DNA of 64,000 bases from Polysphondylium violaceum. Lineage: Eukaryota; Evosea; Eumycetozoa; Dictyosteliales; Dictyosteliaceae. The position numbers and the translations under genes are program-made. Under the pieces are notes generated by a model. It made no database searches and was not told the DNA's origin. It saw only the letters and a list, made by a program, of their open reading frames with translations. This document shows, piece after piece, positions 45,122 through 57,500 of this stretch; within the stretch, counting starts at the first letter, position 1; each line of letters opens with the position of its first letter. The stretch is taken from positions 51,831-115,830 of the forward strand of contig AJWJ01000007.1 in the NCBI GenBank assembly GCA_000277445.1, written 5' to 3'.

Positions 45122-48100
45122 ATGATGATAAAGATACTAGCCGTATTATCTTTATTATTTGTATTAATAATATGTGTTTATTCTGGGGATGTATGCTCTC
45201 CCCCCATTGAAAAACTACAGACCGATTGCACCACCTTTCCAGAGTTGACCACGAAGTCTCAAATTAGTATAGAAGGTAATATGACCTCTTTTTCGACCCT
45301 CTCAATCTCCCCTTCAGTGCCAAGCTATTTTGTGGAAAATAAAATCATTTTTTACCTATCTGATGGTGTTTTATACAATTTGACTTACCAAGTTGTGGGA
45401 TGTCCAGAAATTTTCAGTACCACTTTCCAACCCCAATCATTTTATTATACTGTTGTTGATCAACCAAAGTGTCTATACTCTTTTGGCACTATCAATATTT
45501 ATAATAATGTTGGAGCACTTTTAGTCAATGGAGTTAATATTATCAATAACGCTCCTTCACTTCAAGCTGGAAAATACTCTATTTATGATGAGGGCAATTC
45601 TTGTGTATTATATGCTTCTGTAAACTCTTTAACCGACTCTGTACCTAGTTATACTCTACACCACTCTATGTGTGGCTTTGATAATGGTTCAATAACATTT
45701 ACCAATCCATCTCAATATGATTCAATTGATCTTTCAGATAGTAACTCTCAAATCGTTACACCAGTTTCCAAAGGGGTTTACAAGAATTTACCAGCTGGAG
45801 ACTATCAAATCACCCTCCAATCCTCTGCATGTGATAAAGAAATTGTACCAATTAAAATTGCTCTTTTAAAAAGTCCAATTATGATCCAACTTGGAAATAC
45901 TGTAAACTTTAAAGATCCAGCCAATTTACAATTTTCCTTACCAGACCCATTAATCAATCAAACCATGGGTGCATCCTTGGAATGGGAATCTAATGTGGTG
46001 GACAATTGGTCTTCTTACCAAGGTACTTTTGCTAACCAATTTAGTTATTTCAAATTGAGTTATGATACCTGCTCATCATCAGAAAACTTTAGAGCAGTCT
46101 ATGTAAAACCAAATGTAGAATACACTATCACCCATCCCTCCAATGGATGTCTTGGTAATGCTACAATTAATATTAAATCTGATTTAACTGACCTCCAAGT
46201 TGCCTCTCATCCTCTCTCAATTTCCAACGGTGTATTATATGCTCCATTTAATCAAAGAATAGTTATCACCTCTGCAACTGCTGGCTATTCAAATGTCTAT
46301 ATTAACACCCAATTCACTGATCCCCCAAATTATGTTATCCAAGGAAACACAGATGGAAAAACATGTTGGTATACATTTAATGTAACTATTACAAATATGG
46401 AACTCTTTGATTCCATTTATTTGATTTCCAGAACTAGAGTTGGAGATGTAAAAACCTCTATTACTGGAGATACTTTTTATAATGTCCCAATGACTTATAA
46501 TGTCATTTATTATGTTTCAAAGTAAGTAAAAAAAGTATTAATAGGAATTGAAATTATAATATTCTAATTTAATATAAAAGGGGATGTAAAGATGAACAAT
46601 ATTTGGGAATACCAGGTAATCAACAATCTAGTGTTGATGCTGAAAATACCAAAATTAATTTTGAAATAATCAAATATCCTAGTTGTTTAAGTACCCAAGC
46701 CACTGTCAATTATACAATTACTACTCCAACAGGAGTTAAACTTGGTCCATATCAATTCACAACCTCTGATTCATTCCAAGACGTTAAAAGCGTTCCCTAC
46801 AATTGGTGTTATGTTGAAATTAAATATACTTTACCAAACCAAGTTGCCAAACTTGGAGTAGATTATGACGTTTTCACAAACGAAGATCCTGCGTGCAATT
46901 ATGGTGAAGGACCTATCGATTTTGGAGCAATTGATGGATACACTTTAATGTCCGTTACTATTAATGGTAAAAATGCTCAAGCAAACCCATCTGGTCTTTA
47001 TTCTGGTATTGCTGGTAACAATTCAGTCGTTACTGTATGGAAAAACACAGATACCAATCTTTTTTGCTACGATAGTAAAACCATTAATTTACCAGCCATT
47101 GAAACATTTGAATTCAAATACACAACATCTGTTGTAACCAATTGTGAAAATCCCAATGGTGAAATTCTAATTTTAGATTATCAAGAATACTCTACTATTG
47201 AACTTTCTGGCCAAAATGCTGTTGATGGTCTTTTAACTAATCTCCCTTCAGGTTCTCACGATGTTTATTTGGTAAGAGGTTCCTGTAGATTTACCAAAAC
47301 AATTGAAGTCTCTTCCTCGGATGCTGGATATCAAGTAACATCAACCATATTCAACCCAACTTGTACTGAAAATAGTGATGGTGATGGTGTGGTTATTTTA
47401 TCAGTCGCCAAAGATGGTGTTAATGTTGCAAATATGCAATATAATTATCAACCAACTGGAACTTTTGAATCAAGAGTTATGTACCAAGGTTGTTTATTCA
47501 AGAAAAATGTAACATTAACTTTGGAGGATCCCAAGATTTTTGTAGAGCCTGTTTATGTTTCAAACACTTGTACCCAATATAGTGTTTCCAAAGTAGTATC
47601 ATCCAACCCAAGAGTAAAGATTGATACAATCTCTGGACCCACACTCATATATTATAACCAAAGTGAATGGTATTTTGCTGGTAACAAAAACACTCAATTT
47701 ACTTATACAGTTAAATGGAATGAAGCTTGCTCTGCTAGCTATCAATCCTCACTGTCTTATCCAGTTCGTATGTATTTATTTTTTTTTCTTCACTCTATCT
47801 ATTAACTAACCAAAAACTATAGAAAACAGAAACCCTTTTAAATACACTCTTACCAAATCACCTACTTGCAATAAACTCTCTTATTCTCTTCAAATCGACA
47901 ATATGCAAGAGTTTACAAATGGTGGTGTTTTATTCAACAACTATGGTGCCAACAAAGAGCCTGTTGATGGCTATTTCCCCCACATCTCACCATCCTCTTT
48001 ATTAGAGTTTACTGTCACCAATGCCACAAGTTTATGTTCAGGTTCTGCTTATATCACTTTGGAATCGGCTGAGGGATACACCAATGATCAAAATATCCCT

Positions 48101-48730
48101 GTAACAATAGTCAATGATGTGTGTAAAAAGAGCAAAGGTGGGTTAATAGTGACAGATTTCGACAACGTTGGTCACTATTACATCCTCTCTAAAAATCTCT
48201 ATGATCAAATGTCAACCAACGACTATAGTGTCAATGATGGTACCCTCTCAAATTTATCAACTGGAAACTATTATCTCCTCAGATACAATAGAAAGAACTT
48301 GTTGTGTAGATCAGCTCAATTAATAACCATTGAAACCAATCCACCCTCAATCACTTCTGTCGTAAGCACAACCGAAACTGATGCCGCTCAAGGAACAGTT
48401 ACTGTTACACTCAACTTTATCCCCTCTGCAGTGACCTACCAACTCAGTGGTCTGAAAAGTCAATCAACAAATGTATTTAGTAATGTCCCAGCTGGTGATT
48501 ATGTCCTTACAGTCACAATCAAAGATGCCGCATGTCCAATTGTTTTAACTAAATCTGTTACAGTTGTAAATAAGTCTACACCACAACCAAGCTCCACTCC
48601 TACTACTTCCTCTACCTCCACAGAGCCCTCTAGTGAATCTATTGAACCAAGTAGTTCAACAAAACAATCTTTTAACCTCACTATTACATTAATAGTATTT
48701 ATTTTAAATATTGTTTTTTATTATTTCTAA
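45122..48730 (+). CDS. Large secreted, probably GPI-anchored protein with Ig-like beta repeats
   Basis: Three exons (45122-46521, 46581-47767, 47823-48730) give 1164 residues. It begins with a signal peptide (ILAVLSLLFVLIICVYSG) and ends with a Ser/Thr/Pro stalk and a hydrophobic tail without basic residues after it, as in GPI-anchored proteins. The body holds many N-x-S/T sites and repeated units of about 70-80 residues with the pattern Cys, NGSI or NGEI, a strand, then LP-x-G-x-Y and a closing Cys (for example KNLPAGDYQITLQSSAC, TNLPSGSHDVYLVRGSC, SNVPAGDYVLTVTIKDAAC). The pattern recalls PKD/SprB-type beta-sandwich repeats. Function unknown; a cell-surface or adhesion role is inferred. No close family recognised. 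Confidence 0.78.
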
Positions 48731-49461
48731 GAATACATTTAAAAATAAACATATTCTATATAGAACTTTGTGTGACAAGTATCACTAATTTATAGTATTT
48801 ATGATAATAGTAAAATCACTCTGCTCCTTTACAATAATCCAAGGACTTATTTTGAATGAAAAATGATCCGGCTGTTTTTTTTTTTTTTTTTTTTTTTTTG
48901 ATCAAATTGATTATGATAATCCCATAGAGATAATAGAGTGATATGATGTTATAATCATTATTCGATTAGTTGTAAAATTAAAATCATGGTTATATATTTT
49001 ACTGAATTTAGATGTTTTCCAGCAAGTAAAAAATCTAATCAGATGTGATTGTTTGGGAAAAAAAAAAAATTACAAAAAAAATTTTAAAATAAATATTTCA
49101 ACTTCATCATTTTTTGATTAGTTTTAGGGGGCTCGAAACAATGATCACTGATTGATGCAGGGTTATAAACAACATTAATAAAAAAATATATTTTTTTTTA
49201 ACGGACTAAATTCATGCCCACCTGCCTCACAGATTCTATTTGCTAATCTCCAAAAGTAAATGAATGGTGGTGTTTATGCAAATATTTTTCAATATGGATG
49301 GCTTTGTTGATTTTCTGATAAAAACAAATTTTAATTTTTTTAAATTTTTTTCAACTTTCAGAAAAAAATGATCCGAAAAAATCGAAAAAATATAAATAAA
49401 AATCTTTTTTATTTCCGTGATCATTTTTGTTTATCTAATCTATATTTTATACTTTTCCAAA
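48731..49461. other. Spacer between two secreted-protein genes
   Basis: Contains a pure T run of about 25 (48875-48899) and other A/T tracts. Presumed promoter of the downstream gene; no ORF of interest. Confidence 0.5.
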
Positions 49462-50660
49462 ATGAATAAGTTATTATTCACTTTTCTCGCAACTCTTTTA
49501 TTAGTTACTTTAGCCTCTGCTCTTACTCAACAAGAAGCAGATGCTGCCTTTGGTGCTGTTGTCTCTGCTTCTTTGGGTGATGATGCTGCTAGAACTTATC
49601 TTAAATTGAAAACCTTGACTGGTTTCCTCGCTATTGGTGTTTCTATTAATGGTGTAAGTAGTAGTATTAGTAATTGATTGATTGATTTTCAAATTTTGAA
49701 ATACTAAAATTATTTCAAAAGACTGTTGCTGGTGCTGCTAATAGTGGAAGTTTCCAATCAGATTCTACTGTTTTCACATTCGATTCAAACACTATGAATT
49801 ATTTATTTGCCTACTCTAAAACCAAACTTGATTTCGGCTCATTCAGTGCTTCTGCTAGCGCCAATGCTTATTTCCTCAATTATAGACCAACTGCTATTAT
49901 TGAATACAAAGAAACCAACGGAGAACAAGGCTTCCAATTTGGCAAGGACACCATTCTTGGTTGGGTCAGATTAGATAAATTAAAGTACACCGTTTCTGAT
50001 GAAAGTCAATCATTCAACAACGAAAAAGGTGCCTTCAAAGTCAATATCTATGAAGTCAAGAACGACATCTTTAGCATGATGTTCTACATTACTGAAGCTC
50101 CAGTCTCAGTTGCTGGTAATGATCTCTCTGCTGGTCAATCCAAGATTGATATCTCTATCAACAACTACTATGATAGTAACATCAACAAGAAATCACTCCT
50201 CTGTGACGTTACCTCCAAAACCATTTGTTCATCAACTGGTCCATCCTCTGATCCAGAATCAAGATTGGCTGTCTCTGCCCTCTTTATCAATGCCAATGCC
50301 AACTTTGACCTCAACACTCAAGGTGACATTAATGTAAAGACCTCTGACGACAATATCTCTGTTGGTTTCAATTGGATTGGTCACGCTGATGTTAAAGCTA
50401 CTGCTACCGACAAGAGTGTCGCTGCCACTGTTTCTACCAACTCCAACTCCACCGTCAATGGTAACTTCTTTGCCACCGCTAATGGTTTTGCTGAAGGTAG
50501 TGCTCAAATTCTTATTCACAGTTTTGATGCTGTTAGACCAAACTCTGTCGTTTGGGATCCAAGCATGGGTGCTGGTCCATCATCAAACAACTCTGGTCTC
50601 AAAGTTGCTATTCCAACTTTAATGATCATCATTTCAGTTTTAGTTGCCCTCTTATTCTAA
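49462..50660 (+). CDS. Secreted, probably GPI-anchored protein of 376 residues
   Basis: Two exons (49462-49653, 49722-50660). Clear signal peptide (KLLFTFLATLLLVTLASA) and a C-terminal hydrophobic tail with no basic end (VAIPTLMIIISVLVALLF) preceded by a small-residue cleavage region (GAGPSSNNSG), which fits a GPI anchor. Between them is a beta-rich domain with few Cys (CDVTSKTIC) and Ala/Ser-rich strands. Codon use is strongly biased (GGT, ACC, CTC, GCT), suggesting high expression. I do not recognise the family; a plasma-membrane surface protein is the best inference. Confidence 0.75.
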
Positions 50661-50918
50661 ATCATATGAAAGTGTGCTATTACTTCCCTTTGTTTCATAT
50701 ATAAAAGATATTTATTTATTTAGTTAATAAATAATTCCGATTATTTTTACTTTAAGTACTTTGATTTATTTGTTCCTCTTACTTTATTTTATAATCAAGA
50801 TTTGTAAATTAAATTCATTTCTGTTTTTGCAGATTTGCCACAACACTTTTTTTTATTTTTTTTTATTTTTTAATTTTTTTTTTGCTTTGCATTTCAATAT
50901 GTTTGACCAAACTATGCA

Positions 50919-52672
50919 ATGTTTAGAAATATTAGTCGACTTTCAATTTACTCTAGATTATTAATAAATAGACCAATACTAGTAAATAAAAACACACCAT
51001 TGGTATTGTTGTCAACATCATCGATAAATAATAGCAAAACATGTAGATCAATATTTACAACATCTTGCTTATTAAATAATACAACATGGACATCGACATC
51101 ATCAACAACATCCAACACAATATCAATAGATAGTAATAGTAACACCAACATAGATACAAAAGAATTGGATAATGGAATAAAGTATCAATCATATATCGAT
51201 AATGCAATTGATAATTTTAAATTAAAACAACCAGATCTGACATTGGAGTTCTTGGATAGAGCAGTTAAATTATGTCCAGATAAAGTAGATGCATATTTAT
51301 TAAGAGCAGATATAAACGATCAAATATATTTTAAATCTAAACATCCTACAAAACAGCTGGTGTTTGATGATTTAAAAAAGGCATTAGATTTATCAGTACC
51401 AGAGAGATCAATGTCCATTCTAATATCTCTGTTGGAGTGGTGTGATAAAAATAAAGAGAATAAATTACAGAATCAATATTTAATGACTGCTAAATCATTA
51501 GATTATTATAATGTATGTTTTAGTTATTCTTCAATCGTCCACTAAATATTAATATTATTACACTTTTACATAATACAAAGATTGATTTCATTAAATATAT
51601 GGTTGAAAATAAAAAAGAGAAAATAGAGAATCTATTGGCGATTGCAAAGAGGTTGATTGATGTCAACAATAACTATGGATTGTATATGTTGGCAAAGATT
51701 CATTATTTTCAAAAAGACTATGGAAAGGCAGAGGAAATGTATCATCAGGTCATTCAATTAGAGTCTAAAAGATTGGGTTGGAGTTATGGTGATCAGGGGA
51801 CCAATATGAAATCTACCAATGCTGAATTGATACACAATAGATTTTTAGTGAGGGATATAGATGGATACAGGAGAATCATAGAGTTTCACGGTGATAATGA
51901 CCGTGATGAGAAATCAACACTGTTTATCTCTTTTGTCGGGTTGGCAGAGACTTTTAGCAAGATGAAAAAGCCTGTCAATTCCTATGCGAGCTATTATCAG
52001 GCTGTCATATTGAAACCCAAGGTGCCTAGAGTCCAATTCCATCTTTCCGAGCTGTCCCTTAAATTGGAAAACTATCGACAAGGTCTTTTACATGTGTATG
52101 CTTCGTTGGAGGCCGATGCAGTGTTTCCCAGCACCCTCTATCTCGACAAGAAAATGCTGCGAGTCAAATTGAATCTCTTGGGTAAAAAATATGTTGGTGC
52201 CATTCTCGATCTCGAGTTTCTCGCGATCCAGTACACCCAAGAACACGATTTCCACATCGGCCTCTTTATACAAAACATCAACCTCATGAACAGAATCTTT
52301 CCACGGATCATCAAAGACAGCAACGAAGAAAAAGACACTCATTTCACAACAAAGATCAAACAACCGCTAATGCTCAAACACGACCCCAAGGGAATCATGG
52401 CTGTCAAACCCACCGATTTGATCCAACTCCAACTACACGCACTCTTGTTGAAAGGTGTCTATATGGATTTAAAAAAAGAGCAAATGGACCCACAGTCGTT
52501 GAACGCCGTCTACTCTAAACTCCATTTTGTCACCTATGTCACATTCTCCCTCTCTAAGGCGTTTTATTACTTTGGAATCGCACAAAATAATAAATACTAT
52601 GCCAAGCTGACTCTGTCACTCAAGAAACAATTGCAACTTTATAATAAATTCTTTTTTGATTTTAAAAAATAA
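50919..52672 (+). CDS. TPR-like protein, probably mitochondrial
   Basis: Two exons (50919-51512, 51581-52672) give 561 residues; the 68-nt intron keeps frame. The N-terminus (MFRNISRLSIYSRLLINRP) is basic and amphipathic, followed by SIFTTSCLL, in keeping with a mitochondrial presequence. TPR-like helical pairs include LTLEFLDRAVKLCPDKVDAY, YGLYMLAKIHYFQKDYGKAE and SYASYYQAVILKPKVPRVQF. Function unknown. Upstream ATGs at 50899 and 50914 are in other frames or give no presequence. The 3' end lies 300 bp from the aldehyde dehydrogenase. Confidence 0.75.
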
Positions 52673-52974
52673 AATTTAACCAAATCGTTGTTGTTTTGTC
52701 ATTATATACAAACATATGCAAAAATAAACCCGATAGGGTTTTAATCAGTAGTATTGGGAAAAAGAGTATTTTTTCATTTTATACCCAAAATAGAGAAAAA
52801 ATTTAATTTTATTTCGGGATATGGATTGGCCATTTGGACAAAAATAAAATAAAAAATAAAATAAAAAAATAAAATTGCTAATTAATTTTGTTGTTCACAA
52901 TGAAATTGGGATAAAAAAATTCAACACAATTTCATTTATTAATAAACAGATAATTTTCAACAAAAACAATTACA
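52673..52974. other. Spacer upstream of the aldehyde dehydrogenase gene
   Basis: A/T homopolymers with no gene; presumed promoter of the dehydrogenase. Confidence 0.45.
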
Positions 52975-54405
52975 ATGACATTAAAGGTACTACAACATTT
53001 TATCAATGGTGAGTATGTTTCGGCAAAGGGCGATAGCACATTTGATCTTGTGAGTCCTGTCGATGGAAAGGTGTATGCTAAATCACCCAATGCAACAGAT
53101 GCAGAGATTGATGCTGCCTATGCTGCTGCAAGAGAGGCATTCAAGATTTGGGGACGTAGCACTCCATCTACTCGTCAAAAGGCACTACTGAAACTCGCAG
53201 ATGCGGTGGAATCCAATGCTCAGCGTTTGATTGATGCCCAGAGTACATGTACTGGTCAACTCAAACATATGATAGCGTCGGAAGAGATCAACGGTTCTGT
53301 TGATCAGATTCGTTTTTTTGCAGGTGCTGCGCGTCTACTTGAAGGCTGTTCCACTGGAGAGTATTTGGATGGGTTGACATCAAGTATTCGTAGAGAACCC
53401 CTTGGTGTGGTGGGTCAGGTGACTCCATGGAATTATCCATTAATGATGGCTGTGTGGAAAATTGCCCCTGCATTGGCCGCTGGCAATACAGTGGTGTTGA
53501 AGCCCAGTGATACGACTCCACAAAGCACTCTTATATTGGCTGAACTTGCAGCACCCTTTTTCCCTAAAGGCGCCTTCAATGTTGTGTTGGGTAAAGCCGA
53601 GGTGGGATCTAAACTTGTCTCTCATAAAACCCCTGCATTGGTCTCAATCACTGGATCGGTGAGAGCTGGTATCGCTGTGGCCACCTGTGCCGCTGCCAAT
53701 TTAACCAGATCACATTTGGAATTGGGCGGTAAAGCCCCAGTATTGATTTTTGAAGACGCAGATATCGACAAGGCCGTAGAATCCATTACATTGGCAGGCT
53801 TCTTTAATGCCGGTCAAGATTGCACTTCAGCAACACGTGTAGTTGTATCAGAGGCTGTCCACGACAAGTTTCTAAGTAAATTGGTCGATTCTGCCAAGAA
53901 AACACGTTTTGGTGAACCAGACGACAAGGACGCTCTCTATGGTCCCCTCAACAATGCAAATCAAATGAAACATGTCAAATCATTTTTTGAAAAACTTCCA
54001 CCTCACGCCAAAGTCGAGTGCGGTGGAAAACAAGCCAATCGTCCTGGATTCTATTTTGAACCCACAGTTATCTCTGGTCTCAAACAACAAGACGATGCCA
54101 TTCAAAATGAAATTTTTGGACCAGTGATTACTGTTCAAACATTTAAAGATGAAGCTGATGCAATAGAAAAGGCCAATGGTGTCGAATTTGGTTTAGCATC
54201 AAGTGTATGGACCAAAGATCACGCTAGAGCAACACGTTTGTCTCGTGATCTTGATTTTGGAACCGTGTGGATAAACACACATATTCCCATCACTGCTGAA
54301 ATGCCTCATGGTGGTTTCAAACATTCGGGCTATGGTAAAGATTTATCAACCTATGGTTTGGAAGACTATACTCGTATTAAACATGTCATGAGTTCAAATA
54401 ATTGA
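52975..54405 (+). CDS. NAD-dependent aldehyde dehydrogenase, aminobutyraldehyde/betaine-aldehyde type, bacterial-like
   Basis: One exon, 476 residues, typical full length. Core motifs: TPWNYPLMMAVWK, AAGNTVVLKPSDTTP, SITGSV, the general-base Glu249 in LELGGKAP, and the nucleophile Cys283 in FNAGQDCTSATR. The ending is AEMPHGGFKHSGYGKDLS, then LEDYTRIKH. The strings MVDQIRFFAGAAR-like (here VDQIRFFAGAARLLEG), YGPLNNANQ and FGPVITVQ are those of actinobacterial gamma-aminobutyraldehyde dehydrogenases (PatD-like). Predicted reaction: oxidation of 4-aminobutanal or a similar amino-aldehyde to the acid with NAD, as in putrescine breakdown. No intron, no targeting signal, and a TGA stop. The close bacterial resemblance suggests transfer from bacteria (inference). 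Confidence 0.92.
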   Translation: MTLKVLQHFINGEYVSAKGDSTFDLVSPVDGKVYAKSPNATDAEIDAAYAAAREAFKIWGRSTPSTRQKALLKLADAVESNAQRLIDAQSTCTGQLKHMIASEEINGSVDQIRFFAGAARLLEGCSTGEYLDGLTSSIRREPLGVVGQVTPWNYPLMMAVWKIAPALAAGNTVVLKPSDTTPQSTLILAELAAPFFPKGAFNVVLGKAEVGSKLVSHKTPALVSITGSVRAGIAVATCAAANLTRSHLELGGKAPVLIFEDADIDKAVESITLAGFFNAGQDCTSATRVVVSEAVHDKFLSKLVDSAKKTRFGEPDDKDALYGPLNNANQMKHVKSFFEKLPPHAKVECGGKQANRPGFYFEPTVISGLKQQDDAIQNEIFGPVITVQTFKDEADAIEKANGVEFGLASSVWTKDHARATRLSRDLDFGTVWINTHIPITAEMPHGGFKHSGYGKDLSTYGLEDYTRIKHVMSSNN

Positions 54406-54590
54406 AATAAATAATAGTCTGTTATGTAAATATCAATATCTGTACCAAACAATTTTCATTGCCTCTTTCACAAACGATAATTCAAAAACCAATTTATCCT
54501 TACTTAGTAAAACACTACACATGTCTTGAAGAATTTAATAGTAAATCAATGCTATACATTTATTATGATAATATTAATCTTCCTTGGCAT

Positions 54591-57500
54591 TTATCTCGCT
54601 CCTAGTTTTCTCAATTTTAGGCCCAACTTTGACGTACTTTTTTTGGTGTAGAAATAAAGAGAGAAAGCAACGATAATGAATAAAAATATAGCACCCCCAA
54701 CCGCAATACCTACAATTTGAGCAGTTGTCAGTTTTTTTTTCGATTCAAATGTACAGATAGAGTTTTCTCTATCGTTTGCAGATACACTATCGATGAGTAC
54801 AGAGAAATCTGGATCAAGCAATGCGTATTTGGTGTAATAAGGAATGTTGAGGCCAATAAATGATTGATCAGATTTTGACTTTGAGAGAGAAGATCCCCCA
54901 TAGTTATCATCAAGTTGGGTGTTGCTAATCGTACTTTCTCTACCATCGATCATACCAAATTTAATGAATCTACCAAACAATGATCTATCTTGAATTTGTA
55001 TTTGAAGATATTGTGAATTACTCGAATCATCGATAAATTCTTTATAAGAACATGAAACACTTTGCGAGGATTCCAATGTTGCAGTCATTACAAGTTGTAA
55101 AGTATTGGTTGATAGAGCGAATGGATATTGAGTTATGTTGAATGTAAATTTAATAGTGTTGGGATTCATAAAGAGTTCTTGATTACCAAACGTGATATTA
55201 CAAGCTTGTGAAAACACATACATGGTTGATGTAATTGTCGTATTTAATTCATTGTTTATAGTGTACTTATATTGAATGGTTTCAAATTGATCAGTTTTTG
55301 AGCTGCCCTCTTTAATGTGCTGCCATTTATCGTAATTGAATAAATGATTGGAAACTAGCTCATTATTTAAATTAAACTCACCGATTGAGACAACAGCAAT
55401 AAATGATGTAAATGTAGGTGATTTTGATTCTGATTGGCCTCCATCAGATGGGAGAGTGAGATTGACAGAGGGTGTATCAACATTGGGTGTGATGATAGGA
55501 CTGGTGATGAGAGATTTACAATCAAGTCCACTTCTAGGAGGATTGCAGACACAAGTACCCCTCGAGCAGGCTCCATAGCCAAGCGAGGATCCGCAATCCG
55601 AGCTACAAGTGGCAGTAGGCGTTTGAGTAGGTGAAATTGTAACAGGTGGAGTGATGATAGGAGTATTGGTAACAGGAGGTAACTTACCTTTTACAGTGAC
55701 AGTATTGGATTTTTGACCATTGTTTGTCACAGTAATGTTGTATTGTAAAGAGGGTTTGATATCAATATTGTGCAATAACAATACTCGACCTGTTGCAATG
55801 TTTGGAGTGAGGGTGAGTTTCTCTATATCAGTTTGAATTTCTACTTTTGGAAAGGAGCTAAAGATAAAGTTACCATAGAGATACAATTCATCAGTAGAGA
55901 TCTCCAAAGAGGATGTCGATTCAATATAAATAAAATAATCTCTCTGAGTTTTTAAACTGTAAGAGTATAGAAAGCCCGAAACTGCTAGATTATTAGTTGA
56001 GAAACCAATAAAGTTGAATAGATTATCAGAGATACCGTAAATGGACAAATAAAACACTGGAGAGAATTCAGAGATGATGAAATAACATGTGTATGTAACA
56101 GACTTTTCAGAGTTGATTTTCGTGACATTGGCAACAGACTCTATGAATTTGTTTTCATAGGCATGGAAATAACAAACAGGGGTGTGGGCTAATGATACCC
56201 CTGCATCATCGTCTTGGATAGTAAAAACTACATCTACATTATCATAAGAGTTGGTTGGAGAGGAACCCGTAATTTGTACATCTTTGATAGTAGGAGGATT
56301 TTCTTCTCTTGCTGGAGGACAAGTTGGTTCTTGGAAATCGATAGTGGATTTGTCAAATTTTAAGAATGGGTGTATACCAATGTTACTGTATCTTACAGTC
56401 TCGCCTTTGTTGCCCAACATATCCTCTGTGTAGACGTACTGGACATAGTAATTCATTTTCACACAATAGTTTGAATCTAATTGATAGTCAATTGTTTTTT
56501 GACAAAGAGTTTTTCCTTGACAATCATGAGTAAAGTTTCTACCTTGTACATCACGTTCACTAGAAATACCAATCACAACCTTTTTAACCCCATTGGGATC
56601 ATAGAATTCAAAGTCCCAACTAAGAGTAACTAATAGTATGGGTGTTCCTGATGTATTTAAGAGAGGAGCAGGTACAAAACTGCTTGGTTGAACCTTGGTT
56701 ACTAGTGGAAACATCATATCAACGTCATTTGTATTTTTTATCATCAACTGAGCTACAGTGTCAAAAATACCAAACAAATAGTCGGATAAGAATTGATAGC
56801 CTTGATTGAGAGTAACCGAGTATTGGACTGCACCTGGAATGAGCTTGGCTTGTACTGTGAATGGAAACTGGTAGAGTTGGAGCGAATCATTGTAGGTACC
56901 TAGGACAACTGGATTATCCAACAGAGGATTGAAAAAGAGATTGAGAACAATAGAATTTTGTTGCTCTCTTTCCGCAAAGGTTTGAGTGATATTGGCATAG
57001 GCAATGACGTCAACAGGTCCATTAGAGACATCAACAACCAGTTTATTAAAAGAGAATGAATCAAGCTTTAAAGCACTACCAAATGGTTGGTAAGCAAGAC
57101 CATAATTTAAACTGAGTGATAGAGGGGTAACTTCTCTTTTATTCCCTGTAATGTCTAGTATGTAAGCTTGATTGACCAAAAAAGATTTCTTGAATGGGAC
57201 TATTATCTCGTAGATGCCATCAGTTTCTGAGCCAGAGACTAAGTTATTTCTATTGAGATAAATATCACGAAGAAAAGTCTTGATGTAAATATAGTTTACT
57301 CCAGACATGTCATCAGTGGCTCCAACACGAAGAACAGAGTGAGTATGATTCAACACTAATACATTAAAGGAGGAAAACTGTGGAGGAACGGTATCAAGTG
57401 GTGCATTGGCATTAAATCTGAAAACATTGCCCCCAGGAGCACTTATAAACAAGTCTAATATTTTTTGTTCTGCTCTTATGGCGAAAGAAAGATCATAATT

